Shown piece by piece: positions 18,063 through 25,727 of a stretch of 64,000 nt of DNA. A model generated the notes under the pieces. That model was not told where the DNA came from, ran no database searches, and saw nothing but the letters and a program-made list of their open reading frames with translations. The translations under genes were made by a program, and so were the position numbers. Numbering within the stretch: position 1 is the stretch's first letter; each line of letters begins with the position of its first letter. Origin of the DNA: Planctobacterium marinum (GTDB taxonomy: Bacteria; Pseudomonadota; Gammaproteobacteria; Enterobacterales; Alteromonadaceae); contig NZ_AP027272.1 in NCBI RefSeq assembly GCF_036322805.1, positions 1,364,001-1,428,000 on the forward strand. The letters are read 5' to 3'.

Positions 18063-18079
18063 TCTGTTTCGAAAATTTA

Positions 18080-18110
18080 AAAGGCGAGTTACTAACTCGC
18101 CTTTGTTGTT
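18080..18110 (+). terminator. Intrinsic terminator after the YkvA-like gene
   Basis: AAAGGCGAGTT, loop ACT, AACTCGCCTTT: a perfect 11-pair stem followed by TTGTTGTTT, 18 bases past the stop codon. Confidence 0.85.
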
Positions 18111-18609
18111 TGTAATGCCACCGTCAGACTCTTCTCTTGAGACTTACCATATCTTTTTTGACCTCAATGTCGTCTGACAGACGCCATCCTTGGCTTTTCT
18201 GAACCAAATCCCTTTGGTCCACATACCATTTCTTTTTGCCAAAAAGAAACCGTATGCGAAAGAAAAAGGCCCCCGCATTACGCTTAATCCATTTAAAAAC
18301 TACAAGTTTCCGTCGTCACGATGCGCGTCCATGCTTAGGCGTGACTTGATTTTCATCCCTGAAAATCACCGGCAACTTGCTTGACGTTTTTCAATGGAGC
18401 TTCATGAGGGGAAATGAGGAGGTTTATTCAATCGCCTGCGGAGCGACAATATTAGACTTCGTTAGTACACTTATCCTAACTATATTAACTTATTGGTAAA
18501 ACACTTCAACTTGATAACCCTATGAATTTACTAATATAAATGCATTCTCAAGTGGTGGGGGCTGGCACAATTTCAAATAATTGTGCCGACCCCGGAGAGT
18601 CTTATGTGA
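18111..18609. repeat. Gene-free block with several small hairpins, possible extragenic repeat element
   Basis: About 500 bases without a supported gene. A 7-base inverted repeat GTCAGAC (18123) / GTCTGAC (18172) is followed by three close hairpins. These are GAACCAAA-TCCC-TTTGGTCC at 18201-18220 (one mismatch), TTTCTTTTT-GCC-AAAAAGAAA at 18229-18249, and GATTTTCA-TCCC-TGAAAATC at 18348-18367. Two share a TCCC loop. A 15-base-arm palindrome at 18558-18593 closes the block. A 64-codon frame runs through it, but its peptide is low-complexity and built from the hairpin arms. The density of palindromes fits an extragenic repeat or MITE-like element; copies elsewhere in the genome cannot be checked here. 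Confidence 0.5.
18558..18593. repeat. Long near-perfect palindrome (REP-like)
   Basis: Left arm GGGGCTGGCACAATT, loop TCAAAT, right arm AATTGTGCCGACCCC: 15-base arms with two adjacent mismatches. It lies just beyond the 3' end of the minus-strand crotonase gene. No T-run follows on the minus strand, so it looks more like a REP-type palindrome than an intrinsic terminator, although it may also end that transcript. Confidence 0.6.
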
Positions 18610-19407
18610 CTATGTTCGCCAGGGCTTATTTGGATCCTTGGTTTCTCTTAACACCGCAATTTTTTGATTTTTACCACTGATAATCTGGATCTGACGCCTT
18701 GTTTCGGAGGCTAAAAGACCACCATCATTTTTATGCCAGGCTTTTTGGTAAAAGCGCTTGATGTGGCCTATGGTATCCGGGTTTCGGTTGAGCAATTCCT
18801 CTGCCAGTGCCTGCGCTTTCGCTTGCGGGTTTGCGTCTACATGGCTGACCAGCCCGATCTCTTTAGCATATTGGGCATCTACTGCTCTTGCTGTCATCGC
18901 CAGTTCCATTGCGTGATCGGCAGACATCACCTCTCTGAGCGCCAGGGTGCCGCCCATATCGGGAATGAGCCCCCATTTGTTCTCCATAATTGCCATGCTT
19001 GTTTCGGGATGAGCAATTCGAAAATCGCCACCCAATGCTATCTGTAATCCGCCACCCCAGCATCGTCCGTGTAGTACCATGATGACGGGCACGCTGAGCT
19101 TTCGCCAATTCACGCTCACCCGCTGCGCCAGATTGGCACGCCATGGCAGCCATTTCCACAGTAGTTTCATGGCGTTTTTGGGATTGGATAGTACGCTCTG
19201 CACATCAATACCGCTGCAAAAATCAGCGCCGTTGCCACTGACAATAACCACTCTAACTTCGTTGTTAGTTTTTAGCTTGCGTGCAGTACTGTCTAGTTCC
19301 CTAAACATCTGCATATCGATAGCATTGAGCTTATCTGGGCGGTTCAATTGCACGTTAGCGATGCCATTTTCGATGTTACATGTAACCCTGTTGTTTGTTG
19401 TACTCAT
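18610..19407 (-). CDS. Enoyl-CoA hydratase/isomerase (crotonase) family protein
   Basis: 265 residues, the normal crotonase size. Oxyanion-hole segments GADFCSGID and GRCWGGGLQIALGGDFRIA are present. The two acidic positions of true hydratases also seem present: Glu in AIMENKWGLIPD and Glu in HAMELAMTA, aligning with rat Glu144 and Glu164. This supports a hydratase or isomerase acting on a CoA thioester, probably in fatty-acid or related degradation, in the cytoplasm. The exact substrate is open. AAGGAATAAATT precedes the ATG. The start lies only 10 bases after the stop of the upstream beta-barrel gene, so the two appear to share a transcript. Confidence 0.88.
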   Translation of the reverse strand: MSTTNNRVTCNIENGIANVQLNRPDKLNAIDMQMFRELDSTARKLKTNNEVRVVIVSGNGADFCSGIDVQSVLSNPKNAMKLLWKWLPWRANLAQRVSVNWRKLSVPVIMVLHGRCWGGGLQIALGGDFRIAHPETSMAIMENKWGLIPDMGGTLALREVMSADHAMELAMTARAVDAQYAKEIGLVSHVDANPQAKAQALAEELLNRNPDTIGHIKRFYQKAWHKNDGGLLASETRRQIQIISGKNQKIAVLRETKDPNKPWRT

Positions 19408-19417
19408 AATTTATTCC

Positions 19418-20302
19418 TTAAAACTGATAGCCAACACTTAGACGCCAGGATTGACTGGAATCGTCAATGCCAAAATCAACACTGGTGTCCAAATCTACTG
19501 TCCAATTTTGTGCGAAATCCACAGCAATGTAGGCACTCAATAAGCCATAGCTTTCTGAACCTGAAGCAACGAAGTTATTGCGATTCTGATCTCTGTCTGG
19601 TGGATTAGATCTGTTGGGCTCATTACTAACGTCACTGGTATCAGTGTCAGACTCTAAAACTTCATTCCAACTGACATAAAACCCCACATTGAGATCTGAA
19701 TCCTCAGATAAGGTCAGGGCTTTATTAACTCCCAAAGAAGCGGATAACAAAGTAGCACTTCCCGGATCAAGTACAGTCATTGGCGGTGGCTCTGGTTCAT
19801 CGTGGATTTCGGTGAGAGTTTGTTCCCAATCACTGTAATGCAGGCCAAGTGAGTTGCTGATTTGCCAGTCGCCATCAAGCAACCAATAATAGCTGGCACC
19901 AATTGAATGGGTGACTGAGTCTGTCTCTGAATTGGAGGAAGGAGCGGGTCCTGAGTCGTCAGTTAATTGCTGGTCGTCATAATTACTAAACTGGTAATAA
20001 GCACTCCAGCGCTCTGAGTAATAGCTAACGCCGGCTCCCCAGCTTTCGGATTCAAAGTCTATCGCAACAGGCTCGGCGATTTGTTTCGTCGTGTTGAGCC
20101 GGGCATAGTCAAAGTTTACCCCCCAGTTGTCATCCAGGTCATAATTAAAGGCAATGGATGGTCCTGTTGGCGTCAGTGTATGGCTTTCGTCTCCAAGGAA
20201 GACGTGCGTATCACTCGTTTCAATGCCCAGATAAACCGAACTGGCATGGCTGCCTGAAGAAAAGGTGAGGACTGCCAAGGTCACAAACTGCTTTGTATTC
20301 AT
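19418..20302 (-). CDS. Putative outer-membrane beta-barrel protein
   Basis: 294 residues. A signal peptide (MNTKQFVTLAVLTFSSGSHA) is followed by alternating amphipathic strands rich in aromatic residues (WGVNFDYARL, WSAYYQFSNY, WQISNSLGLHYSDW, WRLSVGYQF). The protein ends in Phe, the usual C-terminal signature for BAM-assembled barrels. Several strands are joined by acidic, Pro/Ser/Asn-rich stretches likely to be surface loops (for example HDEPEPPP and SNEPNRSNPPDRDQNR). I estimate about 10-12 strands by eye. I do not recognise the family. AAGGAAA lies about 14 bases upstream of the ATG. The crotonase gene follows within 10 bases. Confidence 0.78.
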   Translation of the reverse strand: MNTKQFVTLAVLTFSSGSHASSVYLGIETSDTHVFLGDESHTLTPTGPSIAFNYDLDDNWGVNFDYARLNTTKQIAEPVAIDFESESWGAGVSYYSERWSAYYQFSNYDDQQLTDDSGPAPSSNSETDSVTHSIGASYYWLLDGDWQISNSLGLHYSDWEQTLTEIHDEPEPPPMTVLDPGSATLLSASLGVNKALTLSEDSDLNVGFYVSWNEVLESDTDTSDVSNEPNRSNPPDRDQNRNNFVASGSESYGLLSAYIAVDFAQNWTVDLDTSVDFGIDDSSQSWRLSVGYQF

Positions 20303-20598
20303 CGTTATTATTTTTTCCTTGTTAGCCGCGGAAAACTTCTTTTTCGAATAGGTTCCAGACGCGAAGTTACTGTGTCTATGTTGGAACCCCGCGAGCAGTC
20401 GGCGAGAACAGAAAATGCCTCTATACAGAGGTCACGGTTAATGTCTTGGTCGAGAAACATAGTATTGTCGCTTACAGATTGCAACCAGTCACCGCCTTTT
20501 TGGATAGATTGTACAGTGGGTTTGAGGGAGAGGGGAGTTGGAAAGTTGGAGTGGGCGCGCCGATATCAGCGCGCTTCTGCTGTTGTTAAGTGAATTGT
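20303..20598. other. Intergenic region between two minus-strand genes
   Basis: About 296 bases. It contains a GCGCGC/GCGCGC hairpin at about 20556-20574, just past the 3' end of the EF-hand gene on the minus strand and without a T-run. A 73-codon plus-strand frame has no Shine-Dalgarno or recognisable protein character. The promoter for the barrel gene should lie near its left edge, but I could not assign one with confidence. Confidence 0.5.
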
Positions 20599-21231
20599 CT
20601 AGACCACTGAGTCATTTTCAAGCTCATTGATGCAGTTGCGAATTGCTTGGCGAGTAGCTTTGCGTTGCTGATTGTGGCTTTCAAATTCTTCGTAACTAAC
20701 ATCCCCGCTCGCATCGGTATCCATAGATTCAAATGCCGAAGAGACCTTATTTAGGGCGTTATCTTGCACTTCTTCTAAAGACAACAGGCCATCACCAGAG
20801 GTGTCCACTGCGTTGAATCTTTCTTCAGGTGAAGAAAAATCCGAGGTTTCAGGGACGATAATGGTGTCGTTATCTTCTGTCAGTGCAGCAACGCAATCTA
20901 CAATGTCTTGTGCAATTTCAGAATGATCAGTTGCTTCACCGCGACGATTAGTTGTGGCTTCTTCAAAGGATAAAAAGCCATCTTCATCGGTATCTTTACG
21001 GTTGAACTTGTTTTCTGCGCGCTCACTAGTGTTTGCAGTAAACTCATCCAGTGATAATACTTCATCCCCACTGCTATCCAGTGATTGAAAGCGTTGCTCC
21101 AGAGAATTTCCGCGCTCTCTATCACCGCTTCGGGGGCCTTTTTGAGCATAAGTCACGGAACTAAATAGCACTGAGACCAATATTGAAGCAGTGGCAATGG
21201 CGAGAGGGCGCTGAGTAAATTTTGAGGTCAT
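20599..21231 (-). CDS. Exported EF-hand calcium-binding protein
   Basis: 210 residues from the ATG at 21231, preceded by AAGGAG at 6 bases; an upstream extension to 21351 is not supported. A signal peptide (QRPLAIATASILVSVLFSSVTYA) precedes four EF-hand loops: DSSGDEVLSLDEF, DTDEDGFLSFEE, DTSGDGLLSLEE and DTDASGDVSYEEF, each ending in the Glu/Asp that completes Ca2+ coordination. They form two pairs separated by a linker with a Cys, and another Cys lies near the C-terminus, so a disulfide is possible. It is likely periplasmic. Function beyond calcium binding is unknown. It is divergent from murJ. Confidence 0.85.
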   Translation of the reverse strand: MTSKFTQRPLAIATASILVSVLFSSVTYAQKGPRSGDRERGNSLEQRFQSLDSSGDEVLSLDEFTANTSERAENKFNRKDTDEDGFLSFEEATTNRRGEATDHSEIAQDIVDCVAALTEDNDTIIVPETSDFSSPEERFNAVDTSGDGLLSLEEVQDNALNKVSSAFESMDTDASGDVSYEEFESHNQQRKATRQAIRNCINELENDSVV

Positions 21232-21433
21232 AGTCGACTCCTTGAATTCGATTGAGTTAAGTTGGCCTGCCGCACAGGCTTTGATGTTGTATTCAATGGC
21301 TATAACGATTGGCCAAGGCTGGCGTTGACAAGTTAAAGCAAAAATTCTCACAGAAATTGACTATGGCTACTGATAAAGCTGTCAAATAAGCGCATAATAT
21401 TGATAAAAACAGCGACTTAGCTATAGAGCACAC

Positions 21434-23002
21434 GTGTCTAAAAAACTCTTAAAATCTGGAATTGTGGTTAGCGCCATGACCTTTTTGTCGCGTATTCTCG
21501 GCCTGGTCAGAGATATCGTCGTGGCAAATATTATGGGCGCAGGGTTCGCCGCCGATGTGTTTTTGTTTGCTAATAAAATCCCAAATTTCTTGAGGCGTTT
21601 ATTTGCAGAAGGGGCGTTTGCACAAGCATTTGTGCCGGTGTTGGCTGAAGTGCAACACCAACAAGACATCGATCATACAAGGCTTTTTATTGCTCGAATG
21701 GCAGGCACCTTAGGGACCCTTGTCACCTTGGTAACCCTCGTGGGGGTGATCGCCTCGCCAGTGATCGTCAGTATCTTCGCTCCCGGTTGGTTGATTGACT
21801 ATCAAACTGGCGGTCCTGACGCCGACAAGTTTGAATTGGCGTCACAGTTGCTGAAGATCACCTTTCCTTATCTGTGGTTTGTTACCTTAGTGGCATTAGC
21901 TGGCGCAATTCTGAATTCAATAAACCGGTTTGCCGTTTCTGCCTTCACACCAGTATTACTTAATGTCGCCATAATAAGTTGTGCGATATTACTGCATGAT
22001 AAATTTGCACAGCCCGCTTATGCTTTGGCTTGGGGAGTTTTTTTAGGGGGGGTGCTGCAACTGCTATTTCAAATTCCGTTTCTTGCCAAAGCGGGGGCAC
22101 TGGTGCGACCTTCTTGGGGATGGCAGGACGAAAACGTACAAAAGGTGCGTAAGCTCATTATTCCGGCGCTGTTTGGCGTCTCTGTGGGCCAAATTAATCT
22201 ATTATTGGATACGGTGATTGCCACAAGTCTTGTTACCGGATCTATTAGTTGGCTTTATTATTCAGATCGATTGTTAGAGTTTCCTTTGGGGCTGTTTGGC
22301 ATTGCCATCGCTACGGTTATCTTGCCTTCTCTTTCACGTAATTTTGTGGCATCTGATGAGGGGGCTTTTCAACGCAACATGGAATGGGCAGTACGCATGG
22401 TATGCCTGCTAGGTTTGCCAGCAGCGGTTGGTTTGGCAGTATTGGCCGAACCTATGATGATGGTATTGTTTCAACGCGGTGAGTTCAGTGTGGACGATGC
22501 CCATTTTGCTTCTTTGAGCTTAATGGCTTATGCCACCGGGCTGCTTAGCTTTATGCTGGTAAAGGTACTTGCACCGGGATTTTACTCTCGCCAAGATACC
22601 AAAACGCCAGTGAAATACGGTATCTGGTGTATGGCAGCCAATATGGGCTTCAATTTAATGTTTGTCATTCCGCTGGGCTATGAAATGGGATACATCGGTT
22701 TGGCGATGGCAACCTCGGCATCGGCATTGCTGAATGTTATTTTACTCTATCAAAGACTACATCGGGATGGCGTTTTTCGTCTATCTTCCTCTACGGTGGT
22801 TTTCATCTTGCGTGCACTGTTACTCAGCGCCTTGATGGGCTGGGTGGTTTATTCGTTGAATGTTCCCGCCAATGATTGGGCTGTTATGCAGTTTGGCGCG
22901 AGAATCTGGAAATTGGCTGAGCTATTGGTAATAGCCGTTGCAGTTTATGGCGCCGGATTGGTACTTACCGGCGTCAGGCCCAGGCATTTGCTCGCGCGTT
23001 AG
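21434..23002 (+). CDS. murJ: Lipid II flippase MurJ (MviN)
   Basis: 522 residues with about 14 hydrophobic helices. The opening segment SGIVVSAMTFLSRILGLVRDIVVANIMGAG and the FRRLFAEGAFAQAFVPV block are diagnostic of MurJ/MviN, the MOP-superfamily flippase that moves lipid II across the inner membrane for peptidoglycan synthesis. The GTG start fits the family N-terminus, though the Shine-Dalgarno is poor. The stop overlaps the convergent amidohydrolase stop by 4 bases. In many gammaproteobacteria murJ lies close to rpsT and ribF, as here: ribF follows after one inserted gene. Confidence 0.96.
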   Translation: MSKKLLKSGIVVSAMTFLSRILGLVRDIVVANIMGAGFAADVFLFANKIPNFLRRLFAEGAFAQAFVPVLAEVQHQQDIDHTRLFIARMAGTLGTLVTLVTLVGVIASPVIVSIFAPGWLIDYQTGGPDADKFELASQLLKITFPYLWFVTLVALAGAILNSINRFAVSAFTPVLLNVAIISCAILLHDKFAQPAYALAWGVFLGGVLQLLFQIPFLAKAGALVRPSWGWQDENVQKVRKLIIPALFGVSVGQINLLLDTVIATSLVTGSISWLYYSDRLLEFPLGLFGIAIATVILPSLSRNFVASDEGAFQRNMEWAVRMVCLLGLPAAVGLAVLAEPMMMVLFQRGEFSVDDAHFASLSLMAYATGLLSFMLVKVLAPGFYSRQDTKTPVKYGIWCMAANMGFNLMFVIPLGYEMGYIGLAMATSASALLNVILLYQRLHRDGVFRLSSSTVVFILRALLLSALMGWVVYSLNVPANDWAVMQFGARIWKLAELLVIAVAVYGAGLVLTGVRPRHLLAR

Positions 23003-24578
23003 TTTGAGTTTTCGGCTTTGGCTTGCTTCACTATGTTGCGTACGTCTTGCAATAACTGCTGACTATCAAACACAATACCGTCTTTTATGGTGTAGCGAAT
23101 GCCTTTGGTGCGCACTGGTTGGTTTTGTTCGTTGAGCATAAAATGTCCGGTGCCGTACAGTACCTTGAAGTTTTGGATAGGATTTTCTTTAACTATTACC
23201 AAATCGGCTTTTTTACCCACTACAATTGAGCCAATTTCACGCTCCATACCCAATGCCTGTGCACCGTTCAGCGTTGCCGCCTGAATCACTTCCAGTGGAT
23301 GGAAACCAGCCTCTTGTAAGAGTTCTAATTCTCGGATGTAACCAAAACCATAAATCTTAAATATGTAGCCTGAATCGGACCCGGTAGTGACTCGACCTCC
23401 GTGATTTTTATAGTCATTTAAAAATGTCATCCACAAGCGAAAGTTTTTCTTCCAGTCGATTTCGTTTTGGGTGGTCCAGTCGAACCAATAGGAGCCGTGA
23501 GCATAGCGCGAAGGCTGGAAAAACTCCCATAAGGTGGGCAAAGTATATTCGTCATGCCAGTCGGCGTTCATTTCTCGCATTAAATCACGACTCGCTTCGT
23601 ATATTGTCATGGTGGGGTTTAGGGTAAAATCCAGAGCAATAAGCCTGTCTCTGACATTATTCCAAGTCTCACTACCAGGCGCTGCGGCTTGTTGCCAAAG
23701 CCTGCCTGCTTCCTCGAAGCGATGTTGTTCATTCTGATAATTGTAGTGATGCGGGTAATGCTGAATGATTTTGTCCTCAAACATGGCCTCGGGCAGACCG
23801 TACCAGTGCTCCATGGTAGTGAGTCCTTGAGTTGCTGAATCCAATACATTAGTACGCATCACATTGAGCTGGGCATGATGCATGGCGCTGCCTAAACCTT
23901 GTTTATTAGCCTCGTCTAGTGCAGCTTGCATAATAGGTTGCGGCGCACCAAAAAACTTAATTCCGGCGACACCTTTGGCTTTCGCCATTTTTACCCAATC
24001 TCTGGCATCTTGCGCTGTTTCTATGGGTTTGGCTGATTCCATGCCAAAGCCCAGGTAAGGGATAATACGAGGCGCAGTGATCTGATTTTTATCGGCTTTC
24101 TCAACTTGCGGCAGTACCCAATCCAGACCATTAAAAGAGCCGGGTTCGCGTATTGTGGTGACACCGTGAGCCAGCCACAATTTGAAAACGTATTCCGCCG
24201 GGATGTTATCGGCGGAACCGCCAATATGGGCATGCATGTCCACAAATCCGGGGAGTACATAATGACCCATCAAATCCATTTCTTTATCACCTGGGTTAGC
24301 CTTGGGTCTTTTGTGTTCTAATACAGGTACATCTGAATGACCTACAACCACAATTTGCTTGATGCGGTCTTGTTCAATCACAATATCAACGGGACCTACC
24401 GGGGGGCGCCTTCACCGCTGATAAGGTTGACCCCTCTTAAAATCAATCGCTGCCAAGGACCATCACCTTCGGCTCTGTCTGGCGCAGTCGCCCCAAGTGT
24501 TGCCTGAACCGTGTCAGGGACAAGAAAACCGAGTAGACAGATAAAAAGAATGGCTTTTAAGTGCGACATATTGGGCAT
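22999..24578 (-). pseudogene. Secreted amidohydrolase interrupted by a one-base frameshift in a G6/C6 tract
   Basis: Two adjacent frames together make one amidohydrolase. The first (24578-24396) has a signal peptide (LKAILFICLLGFLVPDTVQA) and ends at GVNLISGEGAP followed by a premature TAG. The second (to 22999) carries the rest, beginning in frame with VGPVDIVIEQDRIKQIVVV. One extra C in the C6 run (plus-strand G6, 24401-24406) would join them as GEGAPPVGPVDIVIEQDRI, exactly the family pattern at this point. The downstream part has the HxH metal motif (FVDMHAHIGG) and the GSDSG and KADLVIV segments. It could be a real pseudogene, a slippage-controlled gene or a sequence error. Confidence 0.82.
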
Positions 24579-24659
24579 CGATGAGGTTTGTTTGTGCTAG
24601 AGACTAACCCAACATTTTAGACAAATCATGAAAAATCGCTTTTTTGGCCCTAAAACAGG

Positions 24660-24688
24660 CTGAAACTGCCTATCAGGTTCGCTATAAT
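24660..24688 (+). promoter_or_regulatory. Promoter of the ribF-ispH operon
   Basis: CTGAAA (24660-24665), 17 bases, then TATAAT (24683-24688), a perfect -10 with a weak -35. It lies about 70 bases before the ribF start. Confidence 0.55.
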
Positions 24689-24755
24689 CCGGTGATTTTT
24701 GCGAGAATCAGATGATTGTTGCTAGGAATTGATTCATTTGATTAAGGGGCCGGTT

Positions 24756-25685
24756 TTGGAGTTTATCAGGGGGCTGCATAACATTCGTGATCCGCATCGC
24801 GGTTGTGTGCTCACAATAGGAAAGTTTGATGGCGTTCACCTGGGCCATGAAGCGGTGATAGGGCAACTCTTGGCTAAGTCACAAGAATTGCAGTTGCCCT
24901 CAGTGGTTATGCTATTTGAACCGCAGCCAGAGGAGTTGTTTACGCCTGATAAAGCGCCTGCCAGATTGAGCCGCTTGCGAGATAAATATCACCGCTTACA
25001 GCAACTTGGGGTCGATCGCTTGCTTTGTCTTAATTTCACCCCCATGTTTGCTGCTCAAAGCGCAGAATATTTTGTGCAGCATCTGCTGGTGGAACAACTG
25101 GGTATCGCTTTTTTAGTGGTAGGTGATGACTTTCGGTTTGGCAAAGGCCGAAAAGGGGATTTTGAATACCTGCAACAGGCTGGTAAACAACACAATTTTG
25201 AAGTGATCAATACAGCCAGCTTGTGCCTGAATCAGGCAAGAGTCAGCTCTTCGGCGATTAGAGAGTTGTTGGTTCAAGACCAGCTACAAGAAGCGGCTGC
25301 GATGTTGGGCAGACCCTTTAGCATTTCTGGAAAAGTAGTACACGGTGCTAAAAAGGGGCGAACTATTGGCTTTCCGACGGCGAATTTGTTGCTCAAACGA
25401 CATCGTTCACCGGTACAGGGAGTTTATGCGGTTACCGTACACATAGGTGAACAACAGTTTTTGGGTGTGGCCAATGTTGGAAATCGCCCCACTGTGGATG
25501 GTGAAAAGCCGCAACTGGAAGTGCATATATTTGATTTTGACCAGCACTTGTATGGTCAATTTATTGAGGTGGATTTACACCATAAAATCAGACAAGAACG
25601 CAAATTTGCGTCGTTTGAAGAGCTGAAATTGCAAATTCAGCGAGACGCTAAGCAAGCCCGAGAGTGGCTACAGAATAATAGATAA
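24756..25685 (+). CDS. ribF: Bifunctional riboflavin kinase/FAD synthetase
   Basis: 309 residues. The N-terminal nucleotidyltransferase domain has TIGKFDGVHLGHE (HxGH-like), and the C-terminal riboflavin kinase domain has GRTIGFPTANL and GVANVGNRPT. It converts riboflavin to FMN and FMN to FAD in the cytoplasm. I use the TTG at 24756: the protein then begins MEFIRGLHNI, matching RibF N-termini, and AAGGGG lies about 7 bases upstream. An earlier TTG at 24729 has no properly spaced Shine-Dalgarno. It is first in the ribF-ileS-lspA-fkpB-ispH operon, the standard gammaproteobacterial order. Confidence 0.96.
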   Translation: MEFIRGLHNIRDPHRGCVLTIGKFDGVHLGHEAVIGQLLAKSQELQLPSVVMLFEPQPEELFTPDKAPARLSRLRDKYHRLQQLGVDRLLCLNFTPMFAAQSAEYFVQHLLVEQLGIAFLVVGDDFRFGKGRKGDFEYLQQAGKQHNFEVINTASLCLNQARVSSSAIRELLVQDQLQEAAAMLGRPFSISGKVVHGAKKGRTIGFPTANLLLKRHRSPVQGVYAVTVHIGEQQFLGVANVGNRPTVDGEKPQLEVHIFDFDQHLYGQFIEVDLHHKIRQERKFASFEELKLQIQRDAKQAREWLQNNR

Positions 25686-25727
25686 TGAGGATGCCAGATT
25701 GGCATCAATGATTGGAACCTGGAATAC

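Noticed and set aside
18190-18384. 64-codon plus-strand frame in the hairpin block
   Set aside because: Its peptide follows the hairpin arms and has no Shine-Dalgarno, so I treat it as non-coding.
20372-20593. 73-codon plus-strand frame in the gap before the EF-hand gene
   Set aside because: No recognisable start signal or protein character; the region is promoter or terminator space.
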